Assembly: GCA_026874595.1 (NCBI GenBank)
Contig: CM049318.1
Span: forward strand, 9,090,741-9,154,740
Source: Sipunculus nudus
Taxonomy: Eukaryota; Annelida; Sipuncula; Golfingiida; Sipunculidae
Length of the DNA stretch: 64,000 bases
Direction: 5' to 3'
In this document: piece after piece, positions 1 through 11,700 of the stretch
How the letters are laid out: every line of letters begins with the position of its first letter
Position numbering within the stretch: position 1 is the stretch's first letter
The notes under the pieces: generated by a model
Told to the model about the DNA's origin: nothing
Database searches by the model: none
The model's input: the letters and a program-made list of their open reading frames with translations, nothing else
Program-made: the position numbers and the translations under genes

Positions 1-201
1 CTATAATTGACTGAAGCAGAATATGGACATCCCGCAAGCAAAACTGAAAATAATTGTAATTAAAAAGCAGACAGGAAAAAGCTTTTCATGTAAGTTTTTA
101 CTAAAATCTTACTTTAATGAAAAACTTTTGTTCTTTAAAAACAGTTAAAGAATCTAATATGTACCATTGCACATTGATAAAAGAAGATCTAATGTTTTTA
201 G

Positions 202-416
202 GGATAACTACGTCAAGATGGATACATCCTACAGATCGCTTACTTATAAAAAGATCTCCCAACAGGTGGGTTTTGAGTTCTTGAGTGAGGTTCTTGGTCA
301 GTGAGGCTGGCGGCTTCTTGGGTCTCTTGGTTGGAGCCAGTGTCCTAACAAGGCTCGAAATCCTTGTCTACCTGGCTTTGGTGGCACTGCAAAAATGTAA
401 AACAGAAAAAGGCTAA
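202..416 (+). pseudogene. Frameshifted terminal exon of an upstream DEG/ENaC paralogue
   Basis: The sequence follows an AG acceptor (TTTTTAG) and starts in the same phase as the last exon of the intact channel gene at 57450. It reads DNYVKMDTSYRSLTYKKISQ, then reaches a stop after GFEFLSEVLGQ. One frame over it continues as EAGGFLGLLVGASVLTRLE and ends at TAA 414-416. The intact gene has ENYIKMDVFLMSLSYEKISQ and SEVGGFMGLLLGASVLTVFE in the same places, so this is the pre-TM2 strand, TM2 and GAS selectivity-filter region of a paralogue broken by a one-base shift. Bases 1-200 show no further exon, so the rest of the gene lies off the left edge or is lost. An assembly error at the shift is an alternative. 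Confidence 0.82.
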
Positions 417-1190
417 ACATATGTATTTCCGCCCGATGATTTCATTTGAAAACGACCTTCATTATATTCTTTTATAAAAGTTCCCAACATTGCTGATTCG
501 ATCGTCCAGAAATCTAGTGAATCAGATATGTCAGTTAAGATATGTTAAAAAAAGATAAATGTTATTTTCGACTGTATATTTTCTTGAACATGTTTTTTCG
601 TGAATTTTATTTAATTTAACCAATTTGAAATTCCTTCCAAAGGCAGTGTTAACGGACATAAAAACCTTCAAACATATTAGAAAAGTGTCAATCACAGGAC
701 ATTATTTGTCACATGAAACGCTAAATTTCTCTACGATGATTTGAGGATAATTAACTTATGGTAGACTGAATAAACAGAATTCTCTTATCGAGCAACTGTC
801 TTGTTCAACTCACAATTAGACATTCTCAAAAACTTTTCTCAGTTCAGATTTGCATAAACTATAGTTTAACTTAGATTGATGTTCAATGTAATATAAAGTC
901 TCTGACTGTGTTTTAGAAATTGTCTGATAAACAAAGGACTTGTTGGAGGACTAATCGGGGTTTTGTCCCTATATATAATGGAATCGCTTCATTTAATCGT
1001 AACGAGGATAACACTTACCTGCTGTAATATTTGCTTATTGATTTTTGAGAATTTTGGCCTGAACAGCATGCACATGCACAATTTGAGGAATAAAACAACA
1101 CCGTTTCATTGAAATAAATTTTAGATTCCAAACCTTCAAATAATCAAAACTGCAATATTATTGCTTAAGCTAAAATTATTTAAAAGGTAC
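417..1190. other. Intergenic DNA, no gene recognised
   Basis: AT-rich spacer behind the broken channel exon. A short frame near 907-1110 contains GLVGGLIGVLSLYIMESL, which faintly resembles a DEG/ENaC TM2 but is too short and diverged to call. Nothing else is supported. Confidence 0.5.
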
Positions 1191-1545
1191 ATAGTAGGCT
1201 AGGAAGAATGACTGTTATTTTAAAAGTGGATGGCTATAAACCTGATGGCAGACACAGTCTATAAGCCAACTCGGGTGTATAAAGCCACACCCATGGCTGC
1301 TACAGAGGGCTGAGGCAGCCAACAGGGCCCACTGCTCGATTCCAAGAGATATAATACCTTAGTTACTCCCTATTTTATGCAAGCTGCAAAAAGCAGGGTA
1401 ATACCCACTGCCTTGTGTTAGCCATCTGGGTCAGGGCATATCTGTTGACTGACATTCAGTGTGGATGCCCCGTCCCTGGCCAACCGAAGGCTAATAAGAG
1501 CAAAGATCAAGCATCATGCAGGGCAGGAATGCTACAATATATTGT
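1191..1545. repeat. Possible SINE-like or other interspersed repeat
   Basis: A block clearly richer in G+C than its surroundings, without an open frame. It contains GCTCGATTC, one base from the Pol III B-box consensus GWTCRANNC, but the matching A box is unconvincing and no poly-A tail or target-site duplication was found. The call rests on compositional contrast and one weak motif. A second copy elsewhere in the genome would be needed to confirm it. Confidence 0.25.
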
Positions 1546-3636
1546 TACATGTTTTTGATGTATTATACCTGAGTATATTTGTATTTTAAATCTTGATGTT
1601 TGATAAAGCTAGGTTATGCATTTTTGTATAATTTGAATATGAGCGGGATGATTTTGTAAAAAAATAATATGCGAGAGGTGAATTTAAAAAAATCAATAAT
1701 ATCCAGATTAAGATGCATGATATTTTAAGTTGCAACTTTTTAACTAAATGTGATTTCCATGAGATCAGGAATGTAATAACATATGTTGTATACCCTTTCA
1801 CACTTATTTCTGAGGTATTCTTACGAGCTTTAAACAGACTAATTGCAGTTAGTCGAGGCAGACTGCAAAAGTGCAGTGATTTTTCATAAAAGATGCAATA
1901 AATTTACATATTACATGTGTATGCTTATCTCTTCGGTCATTTCACAACTCTAAAATTGTATAATGATAGACAGCCATGACAAAGTGCAATAGCACTTAAA
2001 ACAATATTGATCACTTTGACAAGTTGGAAAGTGGTTTTTCCGTTTAGACAAAATGCCATGTATGAACAGTAAAATTTTTCAAGCGACCCAATTATGTTTT
2101 AACTCACCTCTAACGTTTAAATTATCCGACAACGATCGGATCCTTTGTATTTAGGCTATACATTCTAAGGAAACTCATGAGGTCAGAGAAACAATATTGA
2201 TGTATATCCGGGATCATAAAATATCTATACAACAATTCACTTAATGAAACTACAGAGAAGAAACATTGGGTGCTTGATGCAGTGTTTTGAATAGTGTAGT
2301 CATAAAGGAATTGATCACATTAATGTGGCTTTACATGTTTATGCTTGCTGACTTTGATGTTTATTCGATCATAAATAAAAATCAATAGAAACCTAGAGAA
2401 CATAATTGGTTTTGTTTGACGTGCTAAAATAACATGAAGATAAATTGATCTAAGCATTTCAACTGTAGTTTTGCATGACTAGCTTCTGACAGCCTGTGGA
2501 CTTCAAAGTCAACAGTGTATATAATGTCAAAATAGCATATACTTTGATGTTGGAAAATGTAAAAATATAGTTATATACAAACTTGGAACAAATGCCAACT
2601 TGTATATGGTATGGTTATCAAGCTTGTGATGTTCGATTATTTTTATTTGGAAATGGCTTATCCATAAAAATGTAATATCAATTGAATATGTAAACACTCT
2701 TCCTTAAAACGGAATGTTTTCTTAAATGTTATTCTAACTACATAATTACGTTGCTGCACCTAACAAAGACACACAATATCACAAATAACGATGTAAAGCA
2801 TTCATGTTATAGGTCAGTGAATACCCGTCCACCTCAATAGAAAACACTTGCTTTATTCCATGACTTATTCAAAAGGGTCCTCATTGTGACAATCCTATTC
2901 TAATTTATGTTTCTTCATAGTCCTTAAATGAATAATAGCCGTGAGTAGACGATTCAGCAGGCACTTATGTTAGGCCGTTAAGCCTAAACTGAGTCGTAAT
3001 ATAAGTCATATGGTGGAATACATTTCAGTGGTCTTCCATTTTGTTGCATTCATGTTGTGGTAAACAAACTATACTCTTAACAGTAGTCTACGAATGATGA
3101 ATTTGCAAATAAAAATCAGAAAGTCCGGACAAAATGCAATGTCACCGGTTGATGATGCTATAACATGCAACAAAGTTTTCCATTTGGCCCACAACTCCTA
3201 CCTCAGTCGGACTATTTAAAGCTTCGGAAACAAAGCCTTAAGTGAAATCATGAAAAATAGATGACAGACTGACAAAACATCTAGCATAATGGGGATATGT
3301 AAAATTGTTACAAATGAAAGTGGCATGTAAATGTTTGGCCCCTAATGAATATTCTGAAGTCTTTGTTAGTCTATTGTCCACGGGCGTAGATAGAAGAAGA
3401 AGTGTAACCCCTTTTGTACAGAGTAACTTCTTTATTTGCACACCAGTTGAAGATGCGCACAGGTATCCATGTCAGCTGGTAAGTGGCAATATATGTCTGT
3501 TGGCGATGTTAAAGGTAAGAAGCATATATTTATCTGTTGCTCTATAGCATTTTAGTGTTCTTACTCGAAACTAAAACCGAGCAACTGTGTTTATGCAGTT
3601 CTGTGTGTAATAAAAAACAATGTAGGTTCAGTGGAA

Positions 3637-3673
<37 letters not shown>

Positions 3674-4935
3674 GTACACGCTAAATGCCCAGCTAACTGG
3701 AAAACAACTTAGCTAAGGCGATTGGTCTTTGGCGACGTCTGACTGGTCGTTAAGTGGTCCGTTGGTCTGAATATCATTTAACTCGTATCCGTTGAAAATA
3801 GAAACTTCAAACAACATATAGACAGATTCTGAAGATATCTCGTTGGGCACCTGAAATATAGGTAATTATGTTCTATATTTCGCGAGAATGGTTTGACCAG
3901 CCCAATAGATGAGAGAGAATCATAATCGTTGACCTAAATCATTTTTCGTTGGACCAAGGAATGCTTTGATATAGTTTGTAAACTCCAAATGAGGTCACCG
4001 GGACCCATATTCATTGACCTACAGGCAGACAGTTTTTAGCACATTGAAAGTCAGACAGGCCACAAATTGTAACTGTTGGAGCTAAAAATATTTTAATTAA
4101 AACCCGGGGATCTTCATGAAGTGTGATTGAAACCAAAAATCAGGACATCGTGACCTAAATTCTCTGCCCTCTATTCAAATCACATAAGCACATTTCATAC
4201 CGTTTGATCTAGAAATTAAAACCTAGGGAAGTTCTGGTGACATCTCATTTGAAATCTTAAATTAGGTTACTCGGATTGATACCGTTTGAGCTTTTACACA
4301 GGATGATTTGAACACAGATAAAGTCAAATATACATATATTGTAACATGTAGACAAGGAAATGTCTTATTTTGCACCTAGAATCGTAAGATCTTCTTTAAA
4401 GCTAAATAAGGCCACTGTGACCTACATTCTGCAAAGTATGGGCATAATACTTGCCTCTGAGCAGTATGTCGTTTCTTATCGCTTCGGCTTTTAAAAAAAG
4501 TTTGCATCCCTCCATAAATTTTAAACAATACATCCCGCAGAATATGAAGCTGTAACAAAATCGCTCAATCATTTCTTCAAATATGTCGCGACTTTTGTTA
4601 GTACTCTATCTGCCACCGACAACAATGCTTATCACCTATGATTGAGTGTGCAACACCAATGGGGATGAGGATTTCATCTCAGACAAGGCCAGGGTCCTAA
4701 AACGCGCATCCATTTCAATATTTGCTTCTTAATTCTCAGCTTTTGAATGGATGAGCCAATGTTTGATCTGCTTCTGTTTGCCAATTTTGTGTCAATGTTA
4801 TGTGCATGAAATTAGAGTGAATTTTCCCACAAACAATGTAAACAATATAAGTGTATGTTTGTATGTATGTATGAAGGAATCATTTGGGTATATATATATA
4901 CATATATATAATTATATCAATATATGTGCTTACAC
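1546..4935. other. Intergenic DNA between the broken paralogue exon and the channel gene
   Basis: AT-rich sequence in which only short shadow frames occur. It holds an ATT microsatellite at 3638-3674. No splice-flanked channel-like exon, RNA gene or recognisable transposon end was found. Confidence 0.5.
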
Positions 4936-4937
4936 CA

Positions 4938-5060
4938 ATGTACTCAGTAGTACTCATTAAGGTACTCGTTTTTGTATGAGTACTTACATAGAACTCGAGT
5001 ACTAGTACTGAGTACTATAAATAGTACTCATGAGTACGAGTACTTCGAGGACAAGTACTT
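4938..5060. repeat. Degenerate AGTACTC/GTACTCG repeat
   Basis: A stretch made of variants of the near-palindromic hexamer AGTACT and the string GAGTACTC, occurring roughly every 8-12 bases and interrupted by AT-rich spacers. It is followed by an A-run at 5150-5164. It is a simple-sequence tract with no coding potential. Confidence 0.6.
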
Positions 5061-5664
5061 TTAGACCCAACTCTCTAATACTCCAAGGGTAACAAACTAA
5101 TAAATGATATATCTCATTATATTTTGTATGTCTTAGCGTCAGAAATGAAAAAAAAAAAAAAAAAGCACATACCCCACGCTTATATAATATATTATATGTA
5201 TTTCCCCACTACGGCATAGATATAAAAGAATTTGTATTTAACTACATCTTTTCGTGTTCTCCACTGCCATACCTGTCATAAGAATTGTGATGGAATTTGT
5301 TGAACTTGTTGTATACAGTCTAACAAAAGTTGGTCATGCGATAGTACAGTTTCAGTTGCACCCATTTGGCAGAATAATTTGCAAACGTTTTATTCTCAAC
5401 ACGGAAAACTAATCTCTCACAATTACAAAGTCTGACAAGGACTTTTGAGGCATGCAGCAATGGCATTCTACCGTGATACCATAACTTAATGCATTTTATA
5501 TTGAACAAAATTCGAATGCCGAGTCAAACAACTGTTGGGTTAATTCAATGATGGCGCGTATTGCATCATTTGTAAAATTTATGCTGTTACTTACAACAAC
5601 TTCATCAGAAGATATGTGAATATTTAACTACTCTTATGTGTTATTATGTGATGATCTATTTCAC

Positions 5665-5667
<3 letters not shown>

Positions 5668-5720
<53 letters not shown>

Positions 5721-5722
5721 AC
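5668..5722. repeat. (TA)n microsatellite just upstream of the channel start codon
   Basis: About 55 bases of almost pure TA dinucleotides ending 43 bp before the ATG at 5766. It lies in the putative promoter or 5' UTR of the channel gene and is likely length-polymorphic. A possible acceptor (CAAATCAG) sits between it and the ATG, so an upstream non-coding exon is conceivable. Confidence 0.75.
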
Positions 5723-5765
5723 TTACTTACCATTCTACGCGCGCATTACAAATCAGAAAAGAAAA

Positions 5766-8700
5766 ATGAAGACACCTGGCCCATCGAATCGTAATGAACA
5801 AGTACATCCTCTGCCGGCTTTGACGAGCGAATGTCAGAGGTATTTTCCTGAACTTGTCACCCAGGGGAATAGCAGGAATGAAACACGAAGAGGAATATTG
5901 GTTTATCCTGAAGACGTCACTAAGCCACAGGCAGTTAGGAACACAGATAACGAACACACCACAATGACTTGGAACCAGTTTGCACAAGATACAACTTTTC
6001 ATGGTTTTAAATATGTCTTTGTTCAACGACCGTTCTCGTTAAGAAGGTAGGAAAATATTGTCAGCGTAATGGCTTTACGACTTAGAAAAATGAAATTTAT
6101 TGAAATAAAATTTAGTTAAATTGACTATGAGTTGTCTCATAAAATGTCAATATCAAATTTAAGAAATATCAACGTTAATATTAAACTGGAGGTTGGTTAA
6201 GGGAACAGGGTTTTAAAATATTGCGTGTATGCATGCTTTTTTCTAAATTCCATGATACAATTTATATAAAGAAGTTTTATATAAAAACCTGTTTTGTTAC
6301 AGAGTTTTCTGGGCATGTTTGGTGCTGACATCAGTTGGTTTGTTTACCTACCAGGTGGTAGATCGAACCGTGGACTTTTTAGAATATCAGAGCTCCGTCA
6401 ACATTGAACTGGTCTACTCTGACAGCCTTGAATTCCCTGCTGTCACGATCTGCAATCAAAACCCGTTTAGGTAAGTCTTCTCTGTTCCCAAAATTTATTA
6501 TAAAAATGAGATGAACAAGAACACTAAACCTGGTATATTGATCTTACACGACTGCTGATTATTTAGCCAGGGATAGCAGTTATGTAACTGTAATCAATAT
6601 CCATTGTAAATAAACGTTTTTAGCTCAGCTGACTGAAAGTCATCTGAGCTATAGCGATCACTCTTTGTCCGTCGTCCGTCTGTCCGTCTGTCCGTCTGTC
6701 CGTCTGTCCGTCCGTTAACCAGGCACAAATCGTAACCGCTGGACCTAGAACCTTGTAACTTGGCATTCTGAGAGGTCCATGAAAAATCTCCTTGGAAACA
6801 AGAAATTAGGTCTCTGTTACCCATATCCTTCGAGCTATGGGGCCCCAAAGTACCCCCCAGAAAAGTCAAAAATTTCATACAAAAACATCAATATCTCATT
6901 AACTACATCACTGATGGTCATGATTTTTTGCATACATATTGATCATGAAATGTTCCATCAGTTCCTGCAGACTGGTGGCGCCACCTGTATTTTTCTATTT
7001 TTTACGAATTTTTTTCTCTATTTTGGAGACCTTTAAAAATGTGAACATCTGTTAACAAGGCACAAATTGTAAAGACTGGACCTAGAATGTTCATTCTTGA
7101 GACATTGAGAGGTCAATGAAAAAATGTCCATGGAAACCAGAAATTAGGTCTCTGTTACCCATATCCTTCGAGCTATGGGGCCCCGAAGTACCCCCCAGAA
7201 TAGTCAAAAATTTCATACAAAAACTTCAATATCTCATTAAGTTCATTACTGATGGTCATGATTTTTTGCATGGATATTGATCATGGAGTGTTTCATCACT
7301 TCTGCAGACTGGTGGCGCCACCTGTATTTTTTCAATTTTTACGAATTTTTTTCTCTAATTTTGAGACCTCTGAAGATGAAGTCATCTGTTAACAGGGCAC
7401 AAATCGTAACGACTGGACCTAGAATCTTCTCCCTTGACATGCAGAGAGGCCCATAAAAAGTCTCCTTGGAAACCTGAAATTAGGTCTCTGTTACCCATAA
7501 CCTCTGAGCTATGGGGCTCCGAAGTACCCCCCAGAATAATGGAAAATTTGATACAAAAGTTCAAGTAACTGATCAACTATTGCATTGATCACCATGATTC
7601 TTTGCATTGATTTTGATCATGGGGTGTTTCATCAGTTTCTGCAGACTGGTGGTGCCACCTGTATTTTTTCGATTTTTACGTGTTTTTTTCTCTATTTTTG
7701 AGACATTAAAAGATGTGGTCATCGGTTAACAGGGCACAAATCCTAATGACTGGACCTAGAATCGTCTCTCTTGACATGCAGGGAGGCCCATGAAAAGTCT
7801 CCTTGGAAACCTGAAACTAGGTCTCTGTTACCCATAACCTCTGAGCTATGGGGGTCAGAAGTACCCCCCAGAATAATGGGAAATTTGATACAAAAGCTCA
7901 AATATCTGAACAACTATTGCATTGATGACCATGATTCTTTGTATGGATATTGATCATGGGATGTTTCATCAGTTTCTGCTGTCTGGTGGCGCCACCTGTA
8001 TTTTTTCGATTTTTACGAATTATTTTCTCTATTTATGAGACCTTAAGATGGGGTCATCTGTTAACAGGGCACAAATCGTAACGCCTGGACCTAGAATCTT
8101 CTCTCTTGACATGCAGGGAGGCCCATTAAAAGTCTCCTTAGAAACTTAGAAAAAGGTCTCTGTTACCCATTTTCCTCGAGCTATGGGGCTCCTAAGTACC
8201 CCCCAGAATGATGGAAAATTTGATACAAAAGGTTAAGTATCTGAAAAACTATTGCAATGATCACCATAATTCTTTGCACGGATATTCATCTTGGAATGTT
8301 CCATCCGTTTCTGCAGTCTGATGGCGCCACTGGTATTTTTTCGATTTTTACGAATTTTACAGGGCACAAATCGTAATGGCTAGACCTAGAATCTTCTGTC
8401 TTGACATGCAGAGAAGCCCATAAACAGTTTCCTTGGAAACCTCAAATAAGGTCTCTGTTACCCATATTCTTCGAGCTATTGGGCTCAGAAGTACCCCCCA
8501 GAATAATGGAAAATTTGATACAAAAGCTCAAGTATCTGAACAACTAATGCATTGATCACCATGATTCTTAGCATTGATATTGATCATGGGGTGTTTCATC
8601 AGTTTATGCAGTCTGGTGGCGCCATCTGTATTTTTTTCAAATCGTCCGTCTGTCCGTCCGTTAACCAGGCACAAATCATAACCACTGGACCTAGAACCTT

Positions 8701-11700
8701 GTAACTTGGCATTCTGAGAGGTCCATGAAAAATCTGTATTTTTTGATATTTTACGAATTTTTTTCTCTAGTTTTGAGACCTTTAAAAATGTGAACATCTG
8801 TTAACAAGGCACAAATTGTAAAGACTAGACTTAGAATCTTCATTCTTGAGACATTGAGAGGTCAATGAAAAAATCTCCTTGGAAACGAGAAATTAGGTCT
8901 CTGTTACCCATATCCTTTGAGCTATGGGGCCCAAAAGTACCCCCTTGATTAGTCAAAAATTTCTTACAAAAACTTCAATATCTCAATAACTACATGACTG
9001 ATGGTAATGATTTTTGGCATACATATTGATCATGAGATGTTCCATCAGTTCCTGCAGACTGGTGGCACCACCTGTATTGTTAGATTTTTTATGATTTTTT
9101 CCTCTATTTTTGGGACCTTAAAGGATGCTGTCATCTGTTAATGTGGCACAAATTGTAACGACTGGACCTAGAATCTTCATTCTCGAAACACTTAGAGACC
9201 CATGAAAAGTCTCAATGGAAACATGAAATTAGGTCTCTGCTACCCATATCCTTCAAGCTATTGGGCCCCAAATTAACCCCCAGAATTGTCAAAAATTTCA
9301 TACAAAAGTTTCAATATCTCATTAACTACATCACTGTATCTGATAAACTAATGCATTGATCACCATAATTCTTTTCATGGATATTGGTCATGGAATGTTC
9401 CATCAGTTTCTGCAGACTGGTGGCACCACCTGTATTCTTTCGATTCTTTAAGATTTTTTGGTTCAGCTGACTGAATATCATTAAAGCTATAGTGACCACT
9501 CTTTGTCCGTCGTCTGTCTGTCTCTCTGTCTGTTAACCAGGCACAAATCGTAACCATGGACTTGGAATCTTCTATATTGACATCCAGGGAGGTCCATGAA
9601 AAAAATCTCCAAGAAAACCTGAAATTAGGTTTGTGTTACCCATATCCTCCGAGATATGGGGCTCTGAAGTACCTACCAGAATAATCAAAATTTTATACAA
9701 AAGCTCCAGTATCTGAAAAACTTATGCATTGATTACCATGATTCTTCGCATGCATATTCATCATGGAGTGTTTCATCAGTTCCTGCTGAGTGGTGGTGCC
9801 ACCTGTATTTTTTCGAATTGTTATGCATTTTTTTCTCTATTTATGAGACCTTCAAAGATGCGGTCATCTGTAAACAGGGCACAAATCATAACCATTGGAC
9901 GTAGAATCTTCCAACTTGAATTCAAGAGGGGACCATGAAAAATCTCCTTGGAAACCTGAAATAGGTCTCTGTTATGCATATCCTTCGAGCTATGGGGCTC
10001 AGAAACATCCCCCAGAATAATTAAAAATTTGACACAAAGGCCCCAGTATCTGAATAACTAATGGATTGATCACCATGATTCTTTGCATGCATGTTGATCA
10101 TGGAGTGTTTCATCAATTCCTGCAGACTGGTGGCACCACCTGTATTTCTTTCGAATTGTTATGCATTTTTTTCTCTATTTTTGACACCTTCATATCCTTT
10201 GAGCTAAGTACTGCCCCAAGAATAATTAAAAATATGATACATAAGCTCCAGGATCTGAATAAGTAATGCATTGATTCCCATTTTTTTTTTTTGCATATTA
10301 ATCATTGAATGTTTCATAAGTTCCTTCAGACTGGTGGTGCCAGCTATATTTTTTTATTTTTACATATTTGTTTCACTATTTTTGACACCTTCAAATAAAG
10401 TGGTCATCCATTTACAGGGCACAAATTGTAACAGTTGGGCCTAGAATCTTCTTACTTGATATCCTGGGAGGTCCATCAAAAATCTCCTTCCAAACCTGAA
10501 ATTAGGTCTCTGTTACCCATATCCTTCAACCTATTGTTCCCCAAGATAGATGATTGAAAATTTTCTGATTAACTAATACATTGATTGCCTTGATTCTTTC
10601 CATACATATTGATCATGGAGTGTTTCATCATTTCCTGTAGAGTGGTGGCACCACCTCCATTTTTCTAATTTTTACAGATACATATATTCCATGGTGACAA
10701 GATAAATGAAATAGTTAATCAAGTTTTTTTTTTAATCGGTGAATTGAACCGAGTAATTGACCATTTTATGATGTTTATTAAAGATTTTTTATATTGTAGT
10801 TTGTTCAATTTTTTCCCAGGTTCTTCATTGCCTTCAGTTAATATAAGTTGAATATGGTTACATTGTTAACTGAAAATATAAACCATTTTCATAAACACTT
10901 GTGAGAATGTATAATGTAATTATACTGTTGTTGATATGAAACATGTAGCCAAAATATTATATAATGTGATGATGTATACACATGTAATCTGCCTACTACA
11001 ATAAAAGCTAGATATATATAAATAAAGAAATAATAAATAAACACACCACAATCTTTAATGGCAAAAGTTAAATATCATCACCACACAAGTATACACTTTT
11101 GTATTTATTACCTGGAACTCTTGTAGTGCAGGTCTTTTTTTTTTCAAATATATAGTACTAAAAACATATGGGCAGTCTACAAGTGATTACTCATATCCGC
11201 TGAAATCAGAGTGGTATGGGTGAAGTGAGGTATGGACTGAGTGATAAGGGGAAATAGTGTGGGATGTGTTGCATATAAGCATGGATGTGTGCCATGTAAA
11301 CCTGATTGTAGTTTGCGCGGCCACCGTTCATTTGAACGAGAAAGCTATCTAAGATGGATATATAGGTTCAATTGGTCAAACAGGTCCTAAGAAAACAGAG
11401 GTACAGATGGACACTGCGCAGAGAGGAAAGGTCAGAGGTCAACACAAAATGACGAGGCAGCAGGTCACATGTGACACGATCATAATCCCAAGTTTTGTAA
11501 AATTCCGCCTGGTGGTTATGGAGTTCTTCAGAAACCTATGCAGTGCTGGATCCAGGCGCGACCGGCTGAAAATATAGTATCTGCAAAACTCTGTTTTTGC
11601 AGACACAAAAATATGGTCATTATAATATTCATTGAAAACAACATTAAAAATATTGAAATCATTTGTTCATTTTCTGGTTTTGCTACAAGCAGGTACACTT

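Noticed and set aside
907-1110. GLVGGLIGVLSLYIMESL, possible DEG/ENaC TM2 relic
   Set aside because: Similarity covers under 20 residues, needs a gap and lacks flanking family motifs.
6594-10266. Many 60-95 codon frames on both strands
   Set aside because: They recur with the 337-bp repeat unit and share its degenerate sequence, so they are repeat shadows.
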